DNA of 64,000 nucleotides from Ophioderma brevispina (taxonomy: Eukaryota; Echinodermata; Ophiuroidea; Amphilepidida; Ophiodermatidae): contig JAMKCH010005439.1 of the NCBI GenBank assembly GCA_023653785.1, positions 1 to 64,000 on the forward strand. The letters are read 5' to 3'. A program made the translations under genes and the position numbers. Every line of letters begins with the position of its first letter. The stretch's first letter is position 1. Under the pieces are notes generated by a model. The model was not told the origin of the DNA, searched no databases, and saw nothing but the letters and a program-made list of their open reading frames with translations. Below are positions 11,810 to 22,424 of this stretch, in pieces.

Positions 11810-11930
11810 AAACATATGAAGTAGAAAAGATCATTAGGGGCAGTATAGAAATAATAAGCTGGAGTTACCTTGTAAATGGGCGTAGATTTTCCCAGTTCTC
11901 GTAACTCGTGGCGAACCTGTGGAGGTTGGA
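11810..11930 (+). pseudogene. Chromodomain at the integrase C-terminus
   Basis: After a threonine/serine-rich linker, the frame reads Y-E-V-E-K-I-I-R (~11815-11838). In the next frames come residues fitting L-E-Y-L-V-K-W and N-S-W-x-P. This is the order of a chromodomain, with the three aromatic-cage positions roughly in place. Chromodomains of this branch steer integration towards modified histones. The second half is displaced by frame slips, so the call rests on the first block and on position. Confidence 0.7.
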
Positions 11931-11934
11931 ATGG

Positions 11935-13340
11935 TGGTAAAGGGAAATGGGGAAATTTGGGGGAAGGAAAAATCTTAATCAAGCTGCTTTGGACTTTTTG
12001 CAAGAAAATCCCAGTGAAAATATCCGAAGATTAAGGAAATTCAGTAAAATTTCAAAATTTGGAATGTTTACATATGTTGATCATGAAAATTGCAAAAATT
12101 CTGAACATAGGATATTGGAAACCACTATAATATTGGAACAGGTGTATGTTATGGCAAAAGTGGTTATGACAAAAATTGTATTGTGTGGAGTATCAAAATG
12201 ATGAATTGTGGTGCGTGTATTCGTTGAGCTTAACCTTTTGGTGTTACCTAGAATTAAGTGGTTATTCCACGGTATTATCATGCTGAAAATAGTTTGATAT
12301 GTTAATTGAATATAATTATTTAGACAATGGTATTTTATTGCTTCGTACCCTTGCTGAGTGTATATTTCAGAGACGTCTGTTCTGTGTCCGGCCCGCGGGG
12401 TGGTTTTGTCTATTTCTTCTGGGAGTAGCTACCAAGTCTACAGTATTTGCGCGCACTTTGCATTATAAATTCTGCGATTTGAACTTGACACCGAAGAACG
12501 TCTGTTTTATGTGTATTAAGGGAATGTGAGTGTACTTCGTTACATTGGAAGGTACGTGGGCATAAACCATTTGCTAGGCCCGATATTACATTTGAACGGG
12601 CCTCTAAAAATTTTCCGACTTTGGGTATTATGGAAGTGTTCGTCGTCGGACTTCGTAAATCTTCAACACTCGGTGATATGGAAGTGTTCATCGTCGGAGT
12701 TTGGAATTTGTCGGGGGTCTTCATTTTGTCGCCGTATTTACTGTAGGGAATACATATTTGTTTCATGGCTGTGGAGTTTAATACAAATGGTAACACACCA
12801 TAATTTGGGTTGAAAACATTTACTTCTGATAGAAAATGGTTAATATAACGCTGGTGCGTTATGAACAGTCATTTATCATTCCATTTAAAAATTGGATGCC
12901 ACGCAAGTTATGGGTGCTTTGATAATCCCGATAGTGGGGTCAAGTGAATATTCTCGTCAAGTCATTGTTACTCGACACGCTTCAGATCCTACAGCAGCGT
13001 ATCTTAGGCCATGGATTCGTTGGTTGTAGTTACTGAACTTAGGGAGTACTTTTAGGGGTAAATTAAGTTTTTATTTTTGTGTGTTTGATCATGCTAGAGG
13101 GATCCTATGATTTATAATTATAGTATCTTTTTGTCATCGTGGGGACGATCCTGTAATGGTCATGTATGACAGTATCGTTATCACTTGATCCATTGGAACT
13201 GCATACATAAGTTCAGATAAATTGTAAGAAAACAATCACTCAATTAGCAGAACTCCAATATTCATATATGATTACATCGCTCGAGTCTTTGTGAGAATAC
13301 GTGTATTCAAATTGTCAGGAGCCAATTCTGTACGGTGGGG
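11935..13340 (+). other. 3' non-coding part of the Gypsy element
   Basis: About 1.4 kb between the chromodomain and the 3' LTR without an envelope-like frame. A 24-base motif beginning ATGGAAGTGTTC is repeated 51 bases apart near 12630-12700. A short purine-rich GGTGGGG tract at ~13334-13340, directly before the 3' LTR, is in the position of the polypurine primer. Confidence 0.55.
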
Positions 13341-13343
13341 TGA

Positions 13344-13675
13344 TGTTATGGCGATATTTTTTTATGCTCTACTAAGAATATTAGGGCCGGATAGGGGAAG
13401 GTTCATTGTATTATTTTATCCTTCCGCACATATTTAAAGGCTCGCCAAAAAGGGATTAAGTGTAGTCCTCGCCCGATGTGTTGTGTTTGCTCGTACCGTA
13501 ACGTCTACAGGTGTGTGTTAATCTTAGGTTTCTATAATTACTCGCGAGTCAAGTATTGTTCATGCGGTTAGTAGTCAAATAAAGGTTTTAAAGAATGCAT
13601 TCACAGACGTGCTGTAGCGTTATTTGTTCTTACGGCTGTGGTACGGGTAAACTGTTTAGTTAAACATCACAAACA
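13344..13675 (+). repeat. 3' LTR of the Gypsy element
   Basis: It aligns with 6120-6477 along its whole length, starts TGTTATGGCG and ends ATCACAAACA. The shared AAATAAA signal lies near 13576. Most differences from the 5' LTR are one-base insertions or deletions. Confidence 0.9.
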
Positions 13676-13680
13676 TGAGT

Positions 13681-14635
13681 ACCCGTTTTACGTAAATTCT
13701 TGGACATGGATGATCCCCAATGTTATGAAGATGCCCCGGTCAAGATTACAAAACTACTCATCGAAAATGAAATTCGTTACATCCGTTATATGCAGCGTGA
13801 GCATGAGCTGCGGATCAAAAACAATCGCCTTTCCGCTTAGAGCGGTTTGCATGCTAAGGTGAAAAGTTCTAGAAATATTCGTGGTAGTAATCATATTTAC
13901 AGTAAGAGAAATAAGAATCAATCATGAAAAAGTCACACAAAAATAGGAAATTTAGGAAATTTATCACTGAAGGGGTGGTCTGTAGTCTTGAAAAGTATAT
14001 TCTCCAGTTGGTTACTTGTTCTACGACCCTTCCAAGCCATTGGACAACAAGTTTCCAAATGCACCACCTTATTTGATGTTGTTTAGAAAAAATAGTTCAC
14101 TCTAAAGATCTCTGAGGGAACATTTAAGGGGTTGATCTTCGGACAGGGGTGCACCCAACAGAATCAAATACCTTTTGTCCATAAATTGGATTTTTTTTCA
14201 TACGCACTCTTAACAGGAATTTCTAGTTGACCGCCTCAGTAATCATATTAGATAGGTGAATGATTACATAATAAGTCCCCACTACTCAGGAGAAGTGAAT
14301 ACATTCATAATTTTGAATTACGTAACAATGCCTTTTGTTGGAGCTATAAAGGCCATAAACGTCCTGTTGTTCCTTTCCCTTCTCCAAGACTGTGTGCACT
14401 AGCCCACGTTTTTCAGAGTTGGTTTTTACCGTTACAACAACAAAAATTGACACAGGGGTTCCCTATGCTATGCCTCGTCAACCGCATTGTCAATACGCCG
14501 AATAGTGCTTGCACTCCAAAGGAAGTGTATAAACAAGCCGTTCCTGATTTCATCGAGATATCGCACACTACGTCTGTAAAATCCTCAGACTCATCTAGAG
14601 GTGGGATTTGAGGCCACGAAAAATCTTCAGGACGA
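13681..14635. other. Unassigned intergenic sequence
   Basis: Nothing is recognised between the Gypsy element and the Tc1-type remnant. Part of it, from about 14400, may be upstream sequence of the Tc1-type element. Confidence 0.5.
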
Positions 14636-14639
14636 CACA

Positions 14640-15284
14640 CGATTGACTACCAGACGAATTGATGCCCCCCCGCTGCCTATCTGGCCGTAGAGCCCGTTAA
14701 ATGCCAGCGAGCCGTCTTCGTCGTTTGTGGAGAAGACACTATAAGATCAACGTTTCCCGCCAAACTAAATCGGAGATTGCTTCAAAACGGTTACCAAAGT
14801 ACGAAGGTGAGCAGATTAAGACCAAATGTCCATGCCACAGAGTTGATCGACTTCCGTTGGGCTATAAGAGCACAGAATATTACAGCTCGGACACTGGAGA
14901 CATTTTGTCTTTATGATGAGAGCTGCTTACATCCTGGCTCTGCAAGATGGAAGACAAAGGGTCGATTCGTGGTGAGAACCTCCGAATGACTGTATCATGA
15001 ATCGACTCAAGATGGTGACGGCTCAGTGATGGTAATGGTCCCTGTATTCATTATTGAAGAAAAACGCCACTGGTGGTGCTAGATGGAAACGTCAACGCCC
15101 CGGTGTGTACCAGGACAAACCACTGCCTGCCACATGCAAGAAGGGTTTTTTGCAAACACTTTTCGGCCGCAAGACGACCAATCGACTCCTCACAGGGCCG
15201 CTGTAGTGAGACATCTTTGAGGCACAGCTGTGGGAGGCAGATACCATGGCCTGCTTGCTCCCCTGATTTGAACCCTATTGAGCA
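14640..15284 (+). pseudogene. Tc1-type transposase remnant, 5' part
   Basis: Helix-turn-helix residues I-N-V-S-R-Q-T (~14748-14768) are followed by L-Y-D-E-S-C (~14909-14926) with the first catalytic Asp. Near 15170-15200 comes a run resembling the Q-D-N-A-R-P-H box with the second Asp (P-Q-D-D and P-H-R-A-A-V in shifted frames). Then R-Q-I-P-W-P-A-C-S-P-D-L-N-P-I-E-Q (15235-15285) carries the third acidic residue. This is the DDE core of Tc1/mariner-superfamily transposases, which cut and paste DNA at TA sites. The 3' end is interrupted exactly at the I-E-Q/H position by the element at 15285-19068, and the frame continues after it. Several frame slips are present. Confidence 0.87.
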
Positions 15285-15350
15285 GGCTTATATCTAATAT
15301 ACTCGTCACGTCACGTCGCGTTCGCGTCGCGTTACTTCGCGTTGCGGAAT
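15285..15350 (+). repeat. Left terminal inverted repeat of the 3.8-kb element
   Basis: About 60 bases pair with the complement of 19000-19068. The inner part is ACGTCACGTCGCG-type sequence, unusually rich in CpG and ACGT. Confidence 0.85.
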
Positions 15351-15929
15351 AATAATGGTAATGTGGTTTTCCTCCGCTGGTCGAAGTAAACATGTGCAAA
15401 AATATCAAGTTTTAAAATATTGCGCATGGACGTAGTTTCACCACACCATACACAAATCAGTCTTGATCAATAAAACAGTTTGTACTCAAACTCTCGTTAC
15501 ATTGTTACTGGGAGGTGTAAGGAACTTATTTAATGACTTATATGACGCATATTTAACACTGGACACACCATTTAAATTTGAAAGAGGGACACACCATTTA
15601 ATTTGAAAAAGTGGGGGAGGTTTGGAGAATTTGTAAAAATAAACCAATCACCTACAATAGAGCCAGAACAAGTTTCCCCTCTTTCTAATAATGAAGACAA
15701 AAAATAAAAATGGCGCAGCGTCAAAATCTCCGGATCAATTATACTTTTGGCAAGAAAATATCCAATAATAATAATAAAAAACTTACCACCCCTACCCCGA
15801 CTTGACTTCTGCCCCCCCCCCTTTGAATCAAATGGTGCTCCCTCACAGAGCAGGGGGGCGAGCTGTAATTGCACGAAAAAAGATGGAGCCGAGTGGCGTT
15901 GAACATGAGGTCCGTGTATGGCACGCCAT

Positions 15930-17010
15930 AAAGGCCATAACGTTGCGCTAAAACGCGTTGCGAGAAAGTTAGCAACGCTTTGCCAAATGTCCAACGCGTT
16001 GCGGTGTCGGCCAATTAATATCATTTTCTTTGACCGTATTTAAAAAAAGACCCACAAACGCGTTGCAAAGTATTAGCCAACGCGTTGTAAACTCACAACG
16101 CGTTACAAACCTTAACAACGCTTTGTGAAGACTCGCAAAGCGTTGTGAAGCTTGCAACGCTGCGCGTTGCGAAGGTCGCACAAGCCATAAGGGTCATCAC
16201 GTTTGCGCAACGCGTTGTGAGAAAAGTAGCAACGCGTTGCCGACATTTCGGGCAACGCCGTTGCGGCATCGCCAAATAAAAATCATGCTTTCTGTGACGG
16301 TTATTTCAAAAATAGATCCACACGCGTTGCGGCATACGTTATGACCCTTAGGCCTTCACAACGCGTTGCAAGCCTTCACAACGCCTTGCGAACTTCACAC
16401 ACGTTGTAAACTTCACACCGATTGTGAAGGCCATAGGGTCATAAACGTTATTGGGGCCGCAAAAACGCTTTTTGTGGAGGTTTGCAACGCGTTGTGTGAA
16501 GGTCGGCAAAAAAAAAAAACGCGTTGTGAGATTTATATTTTTGAAATACGTCCAGAAATTCATGATTTTGATTGGCCTACCCCGCAACGCGTTGCCGATA
16601 TGTCGCAACGCTTGCTGAAATGTCGCAACGCTTGCCGAATTTCGCACGCGTTGTGACTTTTTCAACAACGCGTTGCGACACTACGTTATGACCCTTATTT
16701 CTTGTGGACTTTCGCACGCGTTGTGAAGCTTGCAACGCGTTGTGCAGCTCGCAAAACGCGTTGTGAAGGTTTGCAACGCTTTGCAAGTATCTAGCAACGC
16801 GTTTGTGAGTTTACTTTTTGAAATACGTTCACAGAATTCAATTGATTTTGATTGGCCTCACCGCAACGCGTTGCTGAAATGTCGCAACGCGTTGCTGAAT
16901 GGTCCAACGCGTTGCGAATGTCGCAACGCGTTGCTAAATGTCGCAACGCGTTGCTGAAATGTCGCAACGCGTTGCTGAATGTCGCAACGCGTTGCGGCAA
17001 TACGTTTATG
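15930..17010. repeat. Array of ~30 AACGCGTT palindromes inside the 3.8-kb element
   Basis: Copies of GCAACGCGTTGC or one-step variants (AACGCTTTG, AACGCCTTG, CACGCGTTG) recur. They are irregularly spaced at first, then every 20-21 bases at 16860-17000. Larger blocks of ~250-280 bases also repeat and contain TTTTGAAATACGT with GATTTTGATTGGCC. The motif CATAAGGGTCATAACGTT recurs in both orientations (near 15926, 16185, 16333, 16425, 16680 and 17000). The array therefore has palindromes within alternating inverted blocks. Confidence 0.9.
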
Positions 17011-17202
17011 CCTTTATGGCTTGCCATATCGTGACGCATGTAAAAGTTATACACAATATTTTTCTGACAATGTACTATCCACACCCTTCAAAGTGGGAGA
17101 GGGTTAAATTTGTCCTCTGTTCCCCCAATTGACGAACATGGTGATTGGTTTTTCAGTGAGACGTTATATTCTAAATAATAGAAGATCTTCGATTTTGGTA
17201 AT

Positions 17203-18123
17203 TGCCCGGGGGGGGCACTCCCTAAAATAAAGGTGGCGGGTATTTGGCACGTGGGGCAACATTTAAATTTTAATTATTGTAGTTTTTAACCATATTTAGT
17301 TGTCTATATTATGCTTTTAACACCATTTTAATATGTATTCCTAACTTTTTCTGTGTGTGTGTGTGCTGTCAGTATTGAAGTGTGTGTTGTTGGTGTTGGG
17401 TGGTGGTGAGGTGTGCGTGTGTGCGTGGGGGTGTGTGTGTGAGTGGTGTGGTGTGGAATGTGTGTAGTGTTATTTATGTGTGTGTGTGCGTGCGGTGAGA
17501 GTCTGGTAATTTCGGTCTGCATTCACTATTGTGTTTCGAAGTGCAATTTTTTTTTATCATATGTTTTAAAAGTGGAAATTATTTTTAAACCTGTTTGCGT
17601 TAACATTTCTCTGTGTAATATTAATTGTAGATTTATAATAATCCAAATTAGTTCATATTATTATGCTTTTTTATCATTTTAACATTTATTCATACCTTTG
17701 TACACGGACATGTGGAAGAGCAATTGTTATTGATATGTTTATAAAAACCGTGTTTAAATCAAGGTAATTATTATTATTAATTAACCTGTCACTGAACGAC
17801 CCCTTTTTTTACTCTCACTTGATGCCTCACATTTTTTATATTACAATTCCTGATGACCCCCTTATTTGTATTTTTATGCTTCTCACAAAAGCCCTCAGTT
17901 TTCACTGATGGAACTCCAGCATATGTTGCTGAATGACCCCCTTTGCAGCAAGTGTGAGAGGCTCACTATTGCCCCCCAGTTTTTTGTATCCTCCTCACCA
18001 AATGAACCGCCTTTTTTTTTCCCTTAAAGTTCCTCACCGAATGCACCTACTTTGAAATCCCATCCGCACCTCCGTCCACTTTCAGTATATGAGTGCCCCT
18101 ACACCCTACCCGCCCCCCGAGGG
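17203..18123. mobile_element. Possible inner element with CCCGGGGGG...GCACTC ends
   Basis: The left part reads TTGCCCGGGGGGGGCACTCC. The right part, in complement, reads CCCTCGGGGGGCGGGTA...GGGGCACTCAT, so the ends are inverted relatives. The interior from ~17770 has degenerate repeats of TCACYGAATGACCCCCTTTTTT type. No coding sequence is seen. Confidence 0.5.
17346..17500. repeat. GT-rich microsatellite
   Basis: Long (TG)n and GTGTGG tracts with interruptions. They create cysteine/valine- or threonine/histidine-rich chance frames on the two strands. Confidence 0.9.
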
Positions 18124-18999
18124 AGAAATTGGTCGGCTCAAATATTGGTGGTGCTTTTTGTATGCCCGATTGATATTAGACCGAGGGGGGACTCGCGTAC
18201 TGATAAGCGCGGCGATAATAGATGACGGGTCGCATGTGTGGCCACATATTGACCCTCTTTTTTTCAACGCGCTCTCACGCAAATCCTTTTTATTTTGCTG
18301 TCACCCATGGCCCCCTTTTCAAATCAATTACTATCAGTCACTTAAGACCCCTTGGTGACTGACTAGAATGTGGAATTTCTCCCCCGAAATCTAAACTTAA
18401 TTGCCAGTTTTTTCTGATTTGTGGAAACATTTTTACAAGAATATTGACAATTTTATGCAATTTTTTTCTTCAGTGTTTCGCCATTTTTTTTTCCGGGTCT
18501 TTTTCACTGATTGATCCTCCTCCCCTCCTTTTTTGGATCTCACGCATTAACCTCCTGTTTCTGTGTCCTGGCCCTTTCATCGGCTGAAATATCCCCATGT
18601 TTTAATTGTCTGCCACACATCCCCGTCACTTTTATATTCGAGCCCGGGCCCGGATAAAAAGAATTTTTTTCAAAAAGGAATTTTTGAAAAAGTTTCACAT
18701 TCACCATCCCTGTGAATCATATTTCACGAGGGACGCCAAAACAGAGAGTGAAAAAGTGTAGATTTTTTACGTGTATTTAATGGACTTCATTGTTTGTGTG
18801 TGTGTTGCGCCTGGGAGACGGGCTATTGGATTTTTCAAATAATTTCCGGTAAACCAAGGAAAACACACGTCGCGGTTTGTGAGGAAAGTTGATATTTCAC
18901 TAACCAACATTTAATCATATTCCTATACAAGAAGAAAAGCATAATTATAATACAAATAACTCACTAACGAGGGGAAACATCCAGCGGAACGTACCTGTT

Positions 19000-19068
19000 A
19001 CTTGACGTGACGCGACGACCCGACGCGCGCGACGTGACGTGACGGGACTCGTATATTAGATACAAGCC
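19000..19068 (-). repeat. Right terminal inverted repeat of the 3.8-kb element
   Basis: Complement of the left end (15285-15350), ending TATTAGATACAAGCC directly before the second ATTGAGCA. Confidence 0.85.
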
Positions 19069-19115
19069 ATTGAGCATAGCTGGTATGCCTTAGGTTAGCC
19101 TAAGGACCGTTCGTA
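19069..19115 (+). pseudogene. Tc1-type transposase remnant, 3' continuation
   Basis: Starting with the duplicated ATTGAGCA, the frame reads I-E-H-S-W-Y-A-L-G. This is the segment that follows D-L-N-P in Tc1 transposases. It directly continues the fragment ending at 15284 once the inserted element and one copy of the duplication are set aside. A stop follows immediately after. Confidence 0.8.
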
Positions 19116-20464
19116 AAGGGTTAAATATGGACATTGACCGTCGGAGTGGGAGAATATACTTACTCTATCTGTAAAGGTTATTTAGTTCCCCTATACATGG
19201 CGATGTTCGAAAGAGATGATCATCCAAGTAGTGTGGCGATATACACCCTAGATATCATAATAACTCCCATTCCATCAACCATTTTATTCCAACTTTCTGG
19301 GCACAGTGGTATTTATTTAAAACTCCTTCATCCATCGTTGGTATGTAAAAAAACGAAATCTTGACATACAAATTACTACTTGTTTGTCATTTGTTACCAA
19401 TCAATATTTTCCTATTCCAAAAAACCGTCGGAGTTGGAAGATCTACTCTAACGGTAATGTTATTTTCTCCAATTTTTATGTATGCATACGGAGGAGGTCG
19501 TATAGGTCCAGATACTGTAGCACCCATGGCCCGAATCACTCAACCATACTCCAAATCGGATTCTGTGGCCTGTAGTCTGTATTGTCTTTAATATATTTTG
19601 ATTCATTTTCGAGAGTTTGCTATTTTGAATGAGGCTTGATCGTCTTCGTCTGCTCCGGATTACGCGTTTCTGGCTTCACTGAAAGAACGTGGTTACAAAA
19701 GCAAGCACAAAATAAGACAATGTTTGGTAGGATTCTGTAATCGAAAAATGTCATGTTAGGGGAGTTGGCATAGTGTTGTGGAAACAACGGGGCGGTGCGC
19801 GATGCAGTGGCTTCGCTCAAGAATGCCCCAGGATAGCCTTGAACCGTTTTTGCCTCATAGCACTACACTCAATCTATCATCACTGCCTTTTTCAAGAAAG
19901 TTTCACTAATTCATACCATAATTTGCGTAGCATAGTGGCTAGATCTGTGTATTGGTGCAAGAGGCTCCAGGATCAATCATTTCTTCAGCTAGTTATGTTG
20001 CAATATTTTTGTATCGCATCCATCTGTATCTATAAGTTTTTTGTTTTCATTTAGAAACCTAATAAATGGAAGTAGGTTCAAACCCTCACACATTCCACAT
20101 AACCATTTGCAAAATATGAAATTTCTTCAATTTGATCGCAAACATGGCAATGACAGTCTAGGCTATTGGAATAATGATAGATATATTTTACATAATAAAA
20201 TAACATACCCCAAAACAGGGACATTAATAAGAGGTTAAAGACACCCAGGTATTAATTTGTAGGCCAACTTTAAGTTTGCCGTAACTTTAACCAACAAATA
20301 TGTCTATTACATGAATATCATAGACTCGTACTCATTGATATTAAAACCACAAAGGTCATAGACCGGTCAAACAGGGTTCATGCCATGGGAATCAGGCTCC
20401 GGCGTGTGTTTTCTTGTGTTAAACGCCATTTCCGTTGTCTGCTGAATAAATGTCACCGGCGACA
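19116..20464. other. Unassigned intergenic sequence
   Basis: A roughly 55-base segment beginning ACCGTCGGAGT occurs twice, near 19137 and 19424. Otherwise nothing is recognised. The short frames show no family. Confidence 0.5.
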
Positions 20465-21016
20465 TTAAAGCAATAACAGCACATTTTTGAAGAGCGCCCC
20501 CAATTTTAAAAATTTGATATTTTTGCACAGTTATGTTGGTAATTGTCTAGGAAACTACACCTGCGAACGAGACTGCTCAAAAATGCGTATTTATCATAAA
20601 ATAAGCAATTTTGTAATTAGAATTGGGATCCCAGATTGTACTTAACGGCAGAGCTGGAAATGCTAAGTGTATGTCCGTCAATGCATGCGTCCATGAGTAA
20701 ATAGTGCCACCTCAAGAAAATGACTTCTAACTGGACTTGCCTGAACCAATAAAACAACTATTGGATGAGCGTAGATACATGGCGCTATTTCCCGGCTATT
20801 TCATATTGGAAGGCCGTTCCAGCAGCCGTTGAATTATTATCGGAGATCTCGATATTAATTATTCTAATTCATTCGTTTGCGACACATAGACATTTTTAGC
20901 TTAACCTTTCACAGGTATAGTTTACTAGCCATTTACCAATGCAACCGTGTCAAAATCTCAAACCTTTTGAAAAAAATTTGGGGCGCTCTTCAAAAAATGT
21001 GCTATTATTGCTTTAA
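20465..21016. mobile_element. TTAA-flanked MITE
   Basis: TTAA at 20465-20468 and 21013-21016 bounds a 544-base unit. The left end AGCAATAACAGCACATTTTT is matched by the complement of the right end (AGCAATAATAGCACATTTTT). The repeat continues through GAAGAGCGCCCC and more loosely further in. TTAA duplications are the mark of piggyBac and Kolobok transposition. No transposase is present, so it would have depended on one encoded elsewhere. Confidence 0.88.
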
Positions 21017-21019
21017 TTA

Positions 21020-22424
21020 TAAAATCGTTCTGTTTATACCCACAAGGGCGCGCTGATTTAGTCTTAAAAATTTCAGATGAGGGCTAATGTATATAAAAGC
21101 TTTACCACCATGCTTTATCAAATTTGAAAAATCGTGAGGACGCACAATTTTTCAAATTATGCCAGTGTAACTTTATTTTTTAAAATGCTTTTAATTGAAT
21201 GTATTATTTACATTTATTTATTTAATTAACTCATTTTGGGCACAATTATTTATGCTAGATATACAAAAACGCCATTCAATAGCTACTTGTGTGTTTTTGT
21301 CTTTATATATAATTATGACTGTACGTGATTGGGATGATGGTTGAATACCTTTGCTTGTTAAAGACACCTTTTTAGAATTCACCATTGCATGTTGATTTAT
21401 TATGTCTATAACTACATGGACTTGTTGATTTATCTAAGGGTTAACATAGCCTGTCGCGTATAACACCTTTGTCATCCATTCAACCATCAATTATTTACCA
21501 TCAGCATCTAAACTGTCAATAGTTACAGCAGTTACAACTTAAGGCTCTATCTTCCTTTTCTTTGTACTGGGATCAGCTGTCTTTTCAAGCTCTGTTGAAG
21601 AATTGCCGCACAACTTTGACATCGCACATTCATGCCGCTAAGGCAATTTTCACAATTGAAAACCTAAAGATCAGATCCAAATAACATCAAAAATAAACTA
21701 ATTGAACTTTACAGACCATAATTTCTATTAATACCAAGATAAGGTTGATTGAACTCTAGTCTCACTTCAAGTGACACCTGATATTCCTCCCAACAGAGTA
21801 TAGCAGGGTTAGTAAAGCACTGTCTTTAGCGATGGTCACCTTTCACTCGTAACTGAAACCCAAACGTTGTCACAATGTAGGCTGAGTAGCTTTTGAAGCT
21901 GTTGAAAATTTATTCAGATCAATTACTCACGCCTCTGCATTTGAAATAATAAAAACAGTTTATAGAAGGTAAAAGAGGAGTCTAACAAAGGACAATATAT
22001 TTAAACATACTAAATCAATCCAATCAGTTTCACATATGTGATCTAAATAGCTCAAATATAAGTAATTTCCAATTTTGCTATTATAATTTCATTGCCGGTA
22101 TTTCTTCCCACCACTGTTGCATTGAGGTGTTAATCCACCTAGCACTTGGCTGATCAATATATTTGAACAAATCTATAGAAGACAACAAATGCAGATTATG
22201 CTTTTTAATAATGTACTAAAAAGAAAGCCAGATGCCTATTTAATTCAGTCAGTTCCCTTTGTCTATGAAAAAGACCTAAACGATTGGATTTCATTTTGAA
22301 CGTAATACGACGATTACTGCGGCACACATTGGTTGTAAATGTCTGCCAATTTTGGAAGTACCTACTACAGTTAGAATCATTCAAGGTGTAGTAGGTATCG
22401 ATAATCCACCTACTCTTATACAAA
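21020..22424. other. Unassigned intergenic sequence
   Basis: AT-rich sequence with no gene or repeat that I can support. Confidence 0.5.

Larger units (their letters stand above)
6120..13675 (+). mobile_element. Full-length Gypsy LTR retrotransposon, chromovirus-type, frame-broken
   Basis: A complete LTR element of about 7.56 kb. Two direct LTRs enclose, in order, a gag-like frame, a retropepsin DTGS box, a reverse transcriptase, RNase H, an integrase with a GPY/F-type C-terminus, and a chromodomain. The order RT-RNase H-integrase defines the Gypsy/Ty3 group, and the chromodomain points to the chromovirus branch. The six bases ATGAGT occur at 6115-6120 and 13675-13680, consistent with a 4-5-base target duplication of this group. 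Every domain is crossed by frame slips and stops, so the copy is non-autonomous as written. Whether this is age or consensus error is discussed in the findings. Confidence 0.9.
15285..19068. mobile_element. 3.8-kb inverted-repeat element inserted in the Tc1 remnant, 8-base target duplication
   Basis: The left end is GGCTTATATCTAATATAC and the right end is the complement of GGCTTGTATCTAATATAC. Both ends continue into ACGTC-rich sequence for about 60 bases. The eight bases ATTGAGCA lie at 15277-15284 and again at 19069-19076. On the right they rejoin the transposase reading (I-E-H-S-W), which confirms the boundaries independently. An 8-base duplication with GG-starting ends fits Merlin- or hAT/P-like transposition, but I see no transposase inside, so the superfamily is open. 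The interior holds a palindrome array, a GT microsatellite and a second inverted-repeat unit. Confidence 0.88.

Noticed and set aside
15930..17010. CRISPR-like or bacterial repeat array
   Set aside because: Short palindromes at irregular spacing within an animal transposon. Spacers are themselves repeats and there are no cas genes.
17328..17522. Threonine/histidine-rich minus frame as a coding sequence
   Set aside because: It is the translation of the GT microsatellite.
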